A stretch of 64,000 nucleotides of DNA from Vulcanococcus sp. (lineage in GTDB: Bacteria; Cyanobacteriota; Cyanobacteriia; PCC-6307; Cyanobiaceae), in contig JAHUZV010000024.1 in the NCBI GenBank assembly GCA_019264575.1, positions 124,001-188,000 on the forward strand. Reading direction: 5' to 3'. Of this stretch, positions 23,945 through 32,368 are shown one piece after another. The position numbers were made by a program, and so were the translations under genes. The stretch's first letter is position 1; every line of letters begins with the position of its first letter. Below the pieces are notes generated by a model. That model saw only the letters and a program-made list of their open reading frames with translations. It had not been told where the DNA came from and did not search any database.

Positions 23945-24922
23945 ATGTCCTTCGCGAAGAAGGCCCTCTGCTTCAGCGTTCTCTCCAGCTTCGGCATCGC
24001 TGCAGCAGCCTCCGCACAAAGCGTGCTCAATGGTGCCGGTGCTACCTTCCCGGCCCCCTTCTACCAGCGCGCCTTCGCTGGTGCTGCCTCCAAAGGCATC
24101 AAAGTGAATTACCAGTCGGTGGGCTCTGGTGCTGGTGTGCGCCAGTACGTGGCCGGCACCGTGGATTTTGGCGCGACCGACGAACCGATCAAGGCCTCGG
24201 AAGCCGCCAAGGTGAGCCGTGGTGTGGTGCAGTTCCCCGCTGTGGGCGGCACAATCGCCATCGCTTACAACAAAGCTGACTGCAAAGGCCTGAAGCTCAG
24301 CCAGAAGCAGGCTGTGGATATCTTCCTGGGCAACATCAAAACCTGGGATCAGCTCAAGTGCGGTAAGGGCCCGATCACCGTGGCTCACCGCTCCGATGGT
24401 TCTGGCACCACCTTCGCCTTCACCAACTCCCTGAGCGCCTTCTCTCCCGAGTGGAAGAGCAAGGTGGGCGAGGGCAAGAGCGTGAAGTGGCCCGTGGGCG
24501 TTGGCGGTAAGGGCAACGAGGGCGTGGCCGGTGTGATCAACAACACCCCCGGCGCCATCGGCTACGTGAACCAGAGCTATGTGAAGGGCAAGATCAAGGC
24601 TGCTGCTCTGCAGAACAAAGCCGGCAAATACGTGATGCCCACCCTGGCTGGTGGTGCCGCTGCCCTGAACAACATCAAGCTCGACGGCAACCTGGCTGGT
24701 GAGGATCCCAATCCCGCCGGTGCCACCAGCTATCCCATCTCCACCCTCACCTGGATCCTGGCTTACCAGAAGGGCAATGGCGCTAAAGCCGGCAAGATCC
24801 GTGAAGCCATGCTCTACCTGCTGGGCCCCGCCCAGAACCAGGCTGATGAGCTGGGTTATGTGCCCCTCCGCGGCGACATCCTGAAGCGGGCCAAGGCCGC
24901 TGTGGCCAAGATCGGCGCTTGA
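23945..24922 (+). CDS. pstS: Phosphate-binding protein PstS
   Basis: This 325-residue periplasmic binding protein has signal peptide MSFAKKALCFSVLSSFGIAAA...SAQ and the PstS phosphate-site blocks LNGAGATFPAPFY, GTVDFGATDEP and AHRSDGSGTTFAF. It captures phosphate for the PstCAB permease encoded 2.4 kb downstream. ATG 23945 is selected because it opens the signal peptide and leaves the Pho box in the leader. A strong terminator follows, so it is transcribed alone, as often seen for highly expressed pstS. Confidence 0.93.
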   Translation: MSFAKKALCFSVLSSFGIAAAASAQSVLNGAGATFPAPFYQRAFAGAASKGIKVNYQSVGSGAGVRQYVAGTVDFGATDEPIKASEAAKVSRGVVQFPAVGGTIAIAYNKADCKGLKLSQKQAVDIFLGNIKTWDQLKCGKGPITVAHRSDGSGTTFAFTNSLSAFSPEWKSKVGEGKSVKWPVGVGGKGNEGVAGVINNTPGAIGYVNQSYVKGKIKAAALQNKAGKYVMPTLAGGAAALNNIKLDGNLAGEDPNPAGATSYPISTLTWILAYQKGNGAKAGKIREAMLYLLGPAQNQADELGYVPLRGDILKRAKAAVAKIGA

Positions 24923-24943
24923 TCTGAGACAAACCTGGACCAC

Positions 24944-24973
24944 AAGGGGGGCTGCTTCGGCCCCCCTTTTTTT
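24944..24973 (+). terminator. Rho-independent terminator after pstS
   Basis: AAGGGGGGC / GCCCCCCTT forms a G:C-rich stem around a short TGCTTCG loop, followed by seven T. It is 21 nt after the pstS stop. Confidence 0.9.
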
Positions 24974-25002
24974 GCCTCAGACCCTTCATCCGTGCTGATT
25001 CG

Positions 25003-25746
25003 ATGGCTGCCACCCCTCAGCCGGCTTTGATCCGGCTTGTGGCTGACGATCCGATTTGGAGGGAGCAGTGTCACCTCGCTCTGGTGCAGGAGGGGTTTCG
25101 AGTTGAGCAACAACCCGCTCCTCAACAGCTCAAAGACCTGCTCATCGCTTCACCCGCAGCCGAGCGCCCGGCCCTCTGGGTGATCAATCTGCCCAGTGAG
25201 CGGCACGATCTGGTGGCCACTCTCGCTCTGCTGCAGCGCTGGCGGCGCCGCGACTTGCTCACGCCGCTCCTGCTTCTGGCCGATGCCGCCGAGGAAACGG
25301 AACGGGCGGAGCTGCTGGAAACGGGAGCCGATGATGTGATCGTGCGCCCGTTCGGCCTGCGGGAATTGGTTGCCCGCTGCCGAGCGATGTTGCGGCGTGT
25401 GCGCCGGATGGAGCAGAACGCCCGATCGGCTCAGGCTGGCTCCGTGTTGGAATTCGGCTCACTGCAGCTGTTTCGCGAGCAGTGCCGGGTGTGCGTCAAC
25501 GGCCGAGAGGTGGCTTTAACGCCGCGGGAATTCCGGCTGTTGGAATGTTTCATGCTGCAGCCTGGCCGCGCCCTCAGCCGTGATCAGCTGATTGAGCAGG
25601 TGTGGGGGGCGGACTACTGCGGCAACAACAAAAGTGTGGATGTGCACGTGCTGTGGCTGCGCCGCAAGTTGGATCTGCCTGGGCAGCCGTCTTGGTTCGT
25701 TACTGTTCGCGGTATTGGTTATCGCTTTGCTGCTCCCCCTCGCTAG
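25003..25746 (+). CDS. OmpR-type response regulator with degenerate receiver
   Basis: The C-terminal half is a normal winged helix (LTPREFRLLECFMLQPGRAL, SRDQLIEQVWGADYCGNNKS, VRGIGYRF). The receiver half is altered at key sites: the phospho-acceptor Asp appears as Asn62 (LWVINLPSE), the conserved Lys as Arg115 (VIVRPFG), and the Ser/Thr as Ala93. Only the N-terminal acidic pair (ADD) remains. It is therefore unlikely to be controlled by ordinary phosphorylation. It sits between pstS and sphX, which suggests a phosphate-related regulator distinct from PhoB at 53197-53901. Confidence 0.85.
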   Translation: MAATPQPALIRLVADDPIWREQCHLALVQEGFRVEQQPAPQQLKDLLIASPAAERPALWVINLPSERHDLVATLALLQRWRRRDLLTPLLLLADAAEETERAELLETGADDVIVRPFGLRELVARCRAMLRRVRRMEQNARSAQAGSVLEFGSLQLFREQCRVCVNGREVALTPREFRLLECFMLQPGRALSRDQLIEQVWGADYCGNNKSVDVHVLWLRRKLDLPGQPSWFVTVRGIGYRFAAPPR

Positions 25747-25873
25747 GTAAAGAGGCGAGATAGCGCTGGCGTTGTCTTGACAGCAGCGCTTCATCGCAAG
25801 GGTTGCTCTCAGCTGTTGTGGAGGCGGCCTGCTCGCGGTTCATCGCCGAATCGCGGCTGATGCTGTTGCTCAT
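25700..25873 (-). CDS. Possible small protein antisense to regulator 3' end
   Basis: This is a 57-codon frame from ATG 25873. It encodes a hydrophilic, Ser/Gln/Arg-rich peptide with one Cys and no recognised motif. It overlaps the 3' end of the response regulator gene by 47 nt on the other strand. Codon pattern alone does not prove it. Confidence 0.22.
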   Translation of the reverse strand: MSNSISRDSAMNREQAASTTAESNPCDEALLSRQRQRYLASLPSEGEQQSDNQYREQ

Positions 25874-26079
25874 GGGTTTCAGTGCGTAGGGGAGGCGGCT
25901 TAATCACGGAATTCACCCAGCAGCATCCGGCCACAAAACTGATGCTGCCCTGGCCTGTATTCACCAACATTGGGTTGTTTCGCAATCAAGTCAACCTAAA
26001 GCTCCGCCAGGGCTGGTGGGTAGCAGTGCGCACCATTTGCGGCGGATGGGCTTGATCGTGTGATCTGCAACACCAAGTT
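25874..26079. other. Intergenic region downstream of sphX
   Basis: About 200 bases lie between the response regulator and sphX with no convincing gene. No strong terminator with a T-run is visible for either side. Confidence 0.3.
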
Positions 26080-27132
26080 TTAGCGAAATTGCGGCTTCTT
26101 GTGCTCATCGAAGCTGCGCTCCAACACCTGCCCCACCGTGAGGCCGATCGGCAGCTTGCCAGCGAAGGCGCTGCCCAGCACATTGCGATAGAGCTTGTTG
26201 GTGACCAAGCGATAGGTGGAATCTTTCAGCGGGATCACACCTGCTTGCTGTGCAATCTTCACGCCACGCTCCAGAGTGGCGCTCACCATCGTGCGAACGG
26301 CCGGGTTGCTCTTGAGAGCCTGGTCGTTCACATAAAAGAACAGCGGGCGAGATAGCGGCAGATAGCGGGAGGCCTGCACGGATTCCGCGCTCGGGAGCAC
26401 GGTGCCGGTGCTCCCCTGCACCGCCAGGGCCCTGAGCCGGCTGCGGTTGGCCTGGTAGTAGTCGTAGCCGAAATAGGCTAGAGCTCCTGGGTTCTTGGCG
26501 ACACACGCCACCAAAACGTTGTCATCCTCGCTGGCTGTGTAGTCCTGCCGGGAATCGGTGGTGCTGCCGTTGATCGCCTTGTTGAAGGTGTCGTAGGTGC
26601 CGGAATCTTTGCCAGGGCCGCAGAGTTTGATCGGGGTGTTGGGCCAGGCAGGGTTCACCTGGCTCCAACGCATCACTTTCCCCTGCGCTTGCCGGTTCCA
26701 AAGCGTGCGCAGTTGCCCGGTGCTGATCTGTTTGGCGAAGCTGTTGCTGGAATTCACCACCACGGTGATCGCGTCAAACGCCACCGGTAGTTCGATGAAG
26801 CGCACGCCTGCCGCCGCACAGCGTTTCAGCTCATCACTGCTGATCGGCCGGGATGCAGCGGCGATGCTCAGCTTGCCGCTGCAGAACTCGCGGAAGCCGG
26901 CACTGGTGCCAATGGCCAGGGCCTTGAAGGTGACTCCTTTCGGAGCTCTTGGCTTGTAGGCCTCGATCGCTGCTTGGCTGAAGGGGAACACCGTGCTCGA
27001 TCCCGAGATCACGATGGTTTTGGCGCCAGGTGCCGCCGGTTGAGCCAGGGCAGCACCACTGGCTGCCGCAAGGCCAGCGGCGAGCAGGGAACCAGCAAGG
27101 CGAGCAGCGATCACGGAACCAAGGGAGCGCAT
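26080..27132 (-). CDS. sphX: SphX/PstS-family phosphate-binding protein
   Basis: This 350-residue periplasmic protein has signal peptide MRSLGSVIAARLAGSLL...ALAQ and the PstS-like blocks VISGSSTVFPFSQAAIEAY, GTSAGFREFC, CGPGKDSGTYDTFN and YFGYDYYQ. The family is SphX, the second cyanobacterial phosphate-binding protein. It differs clearly from the PstS encoded at 23945. ATG 27132 is chosen because it opens the signal peptide. A Pho box lies 32 nt upstream, and pstC is divergent across it. Confidence 0.85.
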   Translation of the reverse strand: MRSLGSVIAARLAGSLLAAGLAAASGAALAQPAAPGAKTIVISGSSTVFPFSQAAIEAYKPRAPKGVTFKALAIGTSAGFREFCSGKLSIAAASRPISSDELKRCAAAGVRFIELPVAFDAITVVVNSSNSFAKQISTGQLRTLWNRQAQGKVMRWSQVNPAWPNTPIKLCGPGKDSGTYDTFNKAINGSTTDSRQDYTASEDDNVLVACVAKNPGALAYFGYDYYQANRSRLRALAVQGSTGTVLPSAESVQASRYLPLSRPLFFYVNDQALKSNPAVRTMVSATLERGVKIAQQAGVIPLKDSTYRLVTNKLYRNVLGSAFAGKLPIGLTVGQVLERSFDEHKKPQFR

Positions 27133-27163
27133 GGGCACACTTTGATCGCTGCAGCACATCAGC

Positions 27164-27182
27164 TGATTAAGACGTGGTTAAT
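27164..27182 (-). promoter_or_regulatory. Pho box upstream of sphX
   Basis: On the minus strand, ATTAACCA-cgt-CTTAATCA is a direct repeat at 11-nt spacing, 32 nt before the sphX start. Confidence 0.75.
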
Positions 27183-27225
27183 GGATGATTGATCCTGGTG
27201 CTTGATAAACAACTGCACTCGACCT

Positions 27226-27244
27226 CTTAACCGCTCCTTAAAAC
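27226..27244 (+). promoter_or_regulatory. Pho box upstream of pstC
   Basis: CTTAACCG-ctc-CTTAAAAC at 11-nt spacing lies in the sphX/pstC intergenic region. The two Pho boxes are on opposite strands, so each divergent unit has its own. Confidence 0.75.
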
Positions 27245-27291
27245 CACCGGAGCTCATGCATGGGAGCTTGGTGGTGTGGGACGTGTTGCCG

Positions 27292-28248
27292 ATGCCGCTC
27301 TTCGAGTCCAACGACCTCTTTTCGCTTCGGCGCCGGCCGCCCCAGGAAAAGCTGGTGGATCAGGGGTTCCGTCAGCTCTCCATCGTGCTGGCCTCGATCG
27401 TGGGCCTGGTGCTTCTGGGAATTCTGCTCACGGTGCTGAGCGGAGCCCATCAGGCGATCACCACCTTCGGCCTTCGCTTTATCACCACATCCGATTGGGA
27501 TCCGGTCGGCAACAACTACGGTGCATTCACGGCGATTTACGGCACGCTCGTCACCTCGATTCTGGCGTTGGTGATTGCTGTGCCTCTGGGCGTTGGCACC
27601 GCGATCTTCATCACTGAAAATTTGATCCCGCTGTGGCTGCGCCAGGCACTGGGCCTGATGGTGGAGCTCCTAGCGGCGATTCCATCCGTGGTGCTTGGCC
27701 TTTGGGCCATCTTTGTGATGGAGCCTTTTCTGCGGCCCCTGCTCGAGGCCCTGCACGTCTATCTCGGCTGGATTCCGTTGTTCTCCACCACCGCCCAAGG
27801 CCCTGGTGTGGCACCGGCCATTCTGATTTTGGTGGTGATGATCCTGCCGATCATTACGGCGATCTCACGGGATTCGCTGCAGCAGGTGCCACCTGAGCTG
27901 CGTCAGGCCGCTTATGGCGTGGGCACCACCCGCTGGGGAGCGATCCTTCGGGTGATCCTGCCCGCCGCTGTCTCTGGTATCACCGGTGGCGTGATGTTGG
28001 CCTTGGGCCGGGCCATGGGCGAAACGATGGCCGTCACCATGATCATCGGCAACTCCAACAACTTCAGTTGGAGCCTGCTGGCACCGGGTAACACCATTTC
28101 GTCCATGCTCGCCAATCAGTTTGGTGAGGCCGATGGATTCCAGGTGTCTGCCCTGATGTACGCAGCACTGGTGTTGATGGTGCTCACCTTGGTGGTGAAC
28201 ATCCTCGCCCAGTGGGTTGTGCGTCGTTTGAGTCTCAAGTACAGCTGA
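27292..28248 (+). CDS. pstC: Phosphate ABC transporter permease PstC
   Basis: This 318-residue permease of about six helices has the ABC permease coupling region EAA-like loop DSLQQVPPELRQAAYGVGTT, followed by GRAMGETMAVTMIIGN. It forms the PstCA channel with PstA. The frame is open from 27202, but the Pho box at 27226 requires a later start. ATG 27292 gives the expected short cytoplasmic N-terminus; ATG 27256 is the alternative. pstA follows after 5 nt. Confidence 0.92.
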   Translation: MPLFESNDLFSLRRRPPQEKLVDQGFRQLSIVLASIVGLVLLGILLTVLSGAHQAITTFGLRFITTSDWDPVGNNYGAFTAIYGTLVTSILALVIAVPLGVGTAIFITENLIPLWLRQALGLMVELLAAIPSVVLGLWAIFVMEPFLRPLLEALHVYLGWIPLFSTTAQGPGVAPAILILVVMILPIITAISRDSLQQVPPELRQAAYGVGTTRWGAILRVILPAAVSGITGGVMLALGRAMGETMAVTMIIGNSNNFSWSLLAPGNTISSMLANQFGEADGFQVSALMYAALVLMVLTLVVNILAQWVVRRLSLKYS

Positions 28249-28253
28249 TCGCT

Positions 28254-29168
28254 ATGACATCCACGACCTCCCCGTTGCCTACGCAGAAGCCAAGCTTCAG
28301 CCGCTCTTCCCTGCGCCTCAACTCCTCCCTGGGGCGGAACCGCTGGAACCAGTTCTTCACCGTCGTGGCGGCTGTGTTTGCAGTGTTAGCGGTGCTCCCT
28401 TTGGTGTTGGTGCTTGGTTATGTGCTGGTGAAAGGCGGCACGCTTTTGAGCATTCGCTTGCTCACCGAGCTGCCTCCCCCACCTGGTTTGGAAGGCGGCG
28501 GGATTGGCAACGCCATCATTGGCACCATCGTGGTGACCTTGGTTGCCAGCCTGATCGCCATTCCGGTGGGCGTGGGTGGTGGCATCTATCTGGCTGAATA
28601 CTCCCGCTCCGGCTGGTTCGCTCAGTTTGTGCGGTTTGGCACCAATGTGCTTTCGGGGGTTCCCTCGATCATCTGCGGTGTGTTCATCTACGGCTTGATC
28701 GTGAGCACGCGCCTGTTTTTTGGGCAGAGCTACAGCGCCATGGCCGGTGGCGTTGCCCTTTCGGTGCTGATGCTGCCCACCGTGATCAAAACCACCGATG
28801 AAGCGCTCAAGCTGGTGCCTCAGGAGTTGCGCTGGGGTGCGATCGGTATCGGGGCCTCACGCTTCGTCACCATCACGCGGATCACCTTGCCGGCAGCGTT
28901 CACCCCGATCGCGACGGGAGTGGTGCTTGGCATCGCCCGTGCTGCGGGTGAAACGGCACCCCTGATTTTTACGGCCCTGTTCTCGCCGTTCTGGGCTGAA
29001 GGTTTGTTCAATCCGATCGCCACCATGTCGGTATTGATCTTCAATTTCGCGATCATGCCCTACGAGGCTCAGATCGCGCTGGCCTGGGCTGCCTCCTTTG
29101 TGTTGGTGGTGATGATTCTGGCCGCCAATCTCTTTGCCCGTTGGTTGGGCCGCTTCGCCCGAGCCTGA
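28254..29168 (+). CDS. pstA: Phosphate ABC transporter permease PstA
   Basis: This 304-residue inner-membrane permease has the PstA coupling loop EALKLVPQELRWGAIGIGAS, then GIARAAGETAPLIFTALFS. The polar Ser/Thr/Pro N-terminus (residues 1-35) precedes the first helix. ATG 28254 follows pstC by 5 nt and is clearly the start. It heterodimerises with PstC and is driven by PstB. Confidence 0.93.
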   Translation: MTSTTSPLPTQKPSFSRSSLRLNSSLGRNRWNQFFTVVAAVFAVLAVLPLVLVLGYVLVKGGTLLSIRLLTELPPPPGLEGGGIGNAIIGTIVVTLVASLIAIPVGVGGGIYLAEYSRSGWFAQFVRFGTNVLSGVPSIICGVFIYGLIVSTRLFFGQSYSAMAGGVALSVLMLPTVIKTTDEALKLVPQELRWGAIGIGASRFVTITRITLPAAFTPIATGVVLGIARAAGETAPLIFTALFSPFWAEGLFNPIATMSVLIFNFAIMPYEAQIALAWAASFVLVVMILAANLFARWLGRFARA

Positions 29169-29214
29169 TTTCAAGTTTCTCTTACCTCGTGATTCCTCTA
29201 TCCACCCCTGAGCC

Positions 29215-30039
29215 ATGACCACCTCCATGCCTTCGCCCTCCCAGATTCACGCCGCCAGTCCTGAGTTCTGCATGGAACTCGAGAATGTGGGGATCAGCTA
29301 CGGCGGTAGTGAGGCCGTGCGGGGCGTTTACATGCAGATCCCCCGCGGCAAGGTCACAGCCTTTATCGGCCCCTCGGGTTGCGGCAAGAGCACGGTGCTG
29401 CGCGCGCTTAACCGGATGAACGATCTGATTGAGGGTTGCACCCTCAAGGGTCGTGTGATCTTTGATGGGCAGGATCTCTACGCCCCCCAGGTTGACCCGG
29501 TGGAGGTGCGCCGCCGGATTGGGATGGTGTTTCAAAAGCCCAACCCGTTCCCCAAGAGCATCTATGAAAATATCGCTTTCGGTGCTCGGATCAACGGCTA
29601 CCGCGGCGATATGGATGAGCTGGTGGAGCGCTCCCTGCGCAAGGCTGCCATCTGGGATGAAACCAAGGACAAACTGAAGGAGAGTGGCTATGCCCTCTCC
29701 GGCGGCCAGCAACAGCGTTTGTGTATCGCTCGTGCGATTGCGATTGAGCCTGAGGTGATCCTGATGGATGAACCCTGCTCTGCGCTGGATCCGATCTCCA
29801 CCCTCAAGATCGAAGAGATGATGCATGAGCTCAAGAAGAGCTACACGATCGTGATCGTGACGCACAACATGCAACAGGCTGTTCGCGTCAGCGATATGAC
29901 TGGCTTCTTCAACGTTACCCCCAAGGCCGATGGCGATGGCAAGGTGGGTTGCCTTGAAGAGTTCGCAGCCACCGAAACGATCTTCAATGCGCCCACCCAG
30001 CAGGCCACGCAAGATTATGTTTCCGGCAGGTTCGGTTGA
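29215..30039 (+). CDS. pstB: Phosphate ABC transporter ATPase PstB
   Basis: This 274-residue ATPase has Walker [10 protein letters not shown] (about residues 56-64), Q-loop [10 protein letters not shown], signature [14 protein letters not shown] and Walker [14 protein letters not shown]. It energises PstCA. The operon ends here with a hypothetical gene next. phoU, which often follows pstB in other bacteria, is not present. Confidence 0.95.
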   Translation: MTTSMPSPSQIHAASPEFCMELENVGISYGGSEAVRGVYMQIPRGKVTAFIGPSGCGKSTVLRALNRMNDLIEGCTLKGRVIFDGQDLYAPQVDPVEVRRRIGMVFQKPNPFPKSIYENIAFGARINGYRGDMDELVERSLRKAAIWDETKDKLKESGYALSGGQQQRLCIARAIAIEPEVILMDEPCSALDPISTLKIEEMMHELKKSYTIVIVTHNMQQAVRVSDMTGFFNVTPKADGDGKVGCLEEFAATETIFNAPTQQATQDYVSGRFG

Positions 30040-30102
30040 TCATGCTGAACACCACTGCGTGTTGCCCGGCGCTAGCTTCAACTGCGATCAGAGCTCTTCT
30101 TC

Positions 30103-30360
30103 ATGACGACTGAGTCCTCAGGCTCGTCAGCCGGTTGGGATGGCACCCGTTCTCCCTTGGAGGGGTTCAGTCATTACCGTGGTGAAGATTGGACTCCGGA
30201 GCGACTTGCCTTCCACCAGAATCTCGAACAGTTTGCTGATCGAGTGGGATTGATTGTTGGCCTGCAGGGCAACGGCAAGATCAGCCAGGAGGCCGCCTAT
30301 GACGAGATCAAGCAGCTCTGGAAAAGCTTGCGCGGTAGCCGTTCGTCGTTGTTCGACTAA
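30103..30360 (+). CDS. Small conserved-type cyanobacterial protein
   Basis: This 85-residue soluble protein has the pattern FSHYRGEDWTPERLAFHQNL, then EQFADRVGLIVGLQGNGKIS and EAAYDEIKQLWKSLRGS. The same layout is familiar from small uncharacterised cyanobacterial proteins. It lies 63 nt after pstB, so it may be co-transcribed with the pst operon. No catalytic motif is seen and no function is assigned. Confidence 0.65.
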   Translation: MTTESSGSSAGWDGTRSPLEGFSHYRGEDWTPERLAFHQNLEQFADRVGLIVGLQGNGKISQEAAYDEIKQLWKSLRGSRSSLFD

Positions 30361-30426
30361 GTGAGGGCTGTTGTTTGGTTGACTACATCGAAGGGTGATT
30401 GCCCTCGCTCCGGCTTGCCGGCCAGT

Positions 30427-30603
30427 ATGAATTCTCCATCTGCCCAGGCTTGTTCCATGCCGGATCAGATCCGTTTTTTGTTTGCCCTGGCTGCTGCCAC
30501 GTTTATTCACGTGTCGGCGTTGAGTCAGGGATTTGGTTTGTCGAGCATCGTCACCGGTGACATCCATTCCCAGCTTCGCCCTTTGATCGTTGCCCAGCCG
30601 TAA
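30427..30603 (+). CDS. Possible small membrane protein
   Basis: Starts at 30427 or 30457 give 58 or 48 residues with one hydrophobic segment (IRFLFALAAATFIHVSAL). It fills the gap between the small protein and the GT39 gene. It has no recognised family and no strong ribosome site. Confidence 0.3.
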   Translation: MNSPSAQACSMPDQIRFLFALAAATFIHVSALSQGFGLSSIVTGDIHSQLRPLIVAQP

Positions 30604-30607
30604 TTGC

Positions 30608-32368
30608 ATGCCCTTATGGGGCGTGAGTGTGGTGGCCGTTCTGCTCGGCCTTGTGATGTTTGTATGGGATCTGGGTTCCATCGGACTGGTGGATGAAACC
30701 CCTCCCCTCTTTGCAGCTTCGGCCCGCACCATGGCCGAGAGCGGTGATTGGTTGATTCCACAGGTCAACGGTTTGCCGCGTTACGACAAGCCGCCCTTGG
30801 TGTATTGGCTGATGGCTGCCCTCTACAGCCTTCCAGACCAACAGCGCTGGGATCCATGGGGCTCATGGTCTGCCGCGTTGCCCTCGGCGTTGGCCTCGGC
30901 CTGCACCCTGCTGCTGTTGTGTTTGCTCACCTCCTGCTGGGAGCGCCGCGTGCTCGGCCAGCCCCAGGGCCTTTGGTTGGTCGCTGGTCTGCTGTATGGG
31001 CTGAGTCCGCTGGTGATGCTGTGGAGCCGCATCGGTGTGAGCGACAGCTTGCTCACCGCGCTTGTGGCGCTCGCGATGGTGAGCTCCTGGTGCTCGTTCA
31101 CCAGCCTGAGAGTGCCGTGGTGGATCTGCTGGTTGGCGTTGGGGCTGGCCACCCTCACAAAAGGCCCGGTGGCCCTGGTGCTGTTTGGCCTGTGCTGGGC
31201 CGGTTACGCGCTGCTCGAGCAGAACGCCTCACACGTCTGGCAACGGCTGCGCCCGCTGCCAGGCGTACTGGTGAGTTTGGTGGTGGCAGCTCCCTGGTAC
31301 GTGGTGGCGTTTTGGCGGGAGGGCACACCTTTTGTGGAGAGCTTCTTCGGTTATCACAACCTGCAGCGATTCACCCAAGTGGTGAATCGCCATGCCTCTC
31401 CATGGTGGTTTTACGGCGCCATGTTGCTGGTGGCCAGCCTCCCCTGGAGCCCGCTGGTGTTGCTGGGGCTTTGGCGTGGTCTGCGCCGCGGCCAGAGCCT
31501 GTCACGCTTCGCTGCCTGTTGGTTGCTGTCTGTGTTGCTGCTCTTCAGTCTGTCTGCCACCAAATTGCCGAGCTATTGGTTGCCCGCCACACCGGCGGCT
31601 GCTCTGCTGGCGGTGTCGGTGTTCTCCCAACGCGATGCCGCACTGCGTTGGTGTGTGCGTTTGGGGGCGTGTGTTTCTCTCGGTGTTGGCGTCGCCTTGG
31701 CCAGCACGCCCATGTGGCTTTCGCTGATTCGTGATCCTGATCTCGTTGACCTGCCGCCGCAGTTGGCCGCTTCGTTGGTGTTGCCGAGTGCTGCGGGGTT
31801 GCTGATTGCCGGCGGCTTGGTGGCGCTGTGGCTGAGCGCTTCGAACCGTTGCATCTGGCCGTCGGTGCCGGTGGTTTTGGTTCAGTTCAGTTGGTTGTTA
31901 CTGCTTCCGGGCGTGTTTTGGCCGCTGCTGCGCATTGGCGATGGGTTGCGCAGTCAACCCGTGCGCACCTTGGCATTGCGCGCCCAGGTTGTGCAGGCGT
32001 CGAGTCAAACATCCGGTGTGCCGATCGCCATGTTGGGGATGATCCGCCCGAGCTTTCATTTCTATTCCCGTGCTCCCATCGCCTACGAGGGCACTTCCGC
32101 TCAGGCACTGGTCGATCTCAGCGATCGCTTGCGCCGTGAACCACGGGTGCGTGTTCCTCAGAACAGCCCGCAGATTTTGGTGGCTGCACCATTGCAGATT
32201 GAGCAGCACCGCCATTGGGCAGCGTTGCTTAGCCCACGGGTTGATCAGCAGGGGCGGTTTGGCCTGTGGTGGTTAGATCTGTCGCGGCTGGATCGCAAGG
32301 CACAGCTGTTGCAGCAGCGCCAGGGGTTGACGCCAACCTGGCAGGAGCCTCGCCCGGAGCGTTTCTGA
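30608..32368 (+). CDS. GT39/ArnT-like membrane glycosyltransferase
   Basis: This approximately 586-residue polytopic protein has the GT-C hallmarks. The catalytic acidic motif DETPPLF lies in the first periplasmic loop after helix 1. ESGDWLIPQVNGLPRYDKPP resembles ArnT (RYDKPP), and RIGVSDSLLT and TKGPVAL follow. Such enzymes move a sugar from a polyprenyl phosphate to lipid A, protein or another acceptor. The acceptor here is unknown. The 3' end overlaps ppk by 140 nt on the opposite strand. Confidence 0.85.
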   Translation: MPLWGVSVVAVLLGLVMFVWDLGSIGLVDETPPLFAASARTMAESGDWLIPQVNGLPRYDKPPLVYWLMAALYSLPDQQRWDPWGSWSAALPSALASACTLLLLCLLTSCWERRVLGQPQGLWLVAGLLYGLSPLVMLWSRIGVSDSLLTALVALAMVSSWCSFTSLRVPWWICWLALGLATLTKGPVALVLFGLCWAGYALLEQNASHVWQRLRPLPGVLVSLVVAAPWYVVAFWREGTPFVESFFGYHNLQRFTQVVNRHASPWWFYGAMLLVASLPWSPLVLLGLWRGLRRGQSLSRFAACWLLSVLLLFSLSATKLPSYWLPATPAAALLAVSVFSQRDAALRWCVRLGACVSLGVGVALASTPMWLSLIRDPDLVDLPPQLAASLVLPSAAGLLIAGGLVALWLSASNRCIWPSVPVVLVQFSWLLLLPGVFWPLLRIGDGLRSQPVRTLALRAQVVQASSQTSGVPIAMLGMIRPSFHFYSRAPIAYEGTSAQALVDLSDRLRREPRVRVPQNSPQILVAAPLQIEQHRHWAALLSPRVDQQGRFGLWWLDLSRLDRKAQLLQQRQGLTPTWQEPRPERF

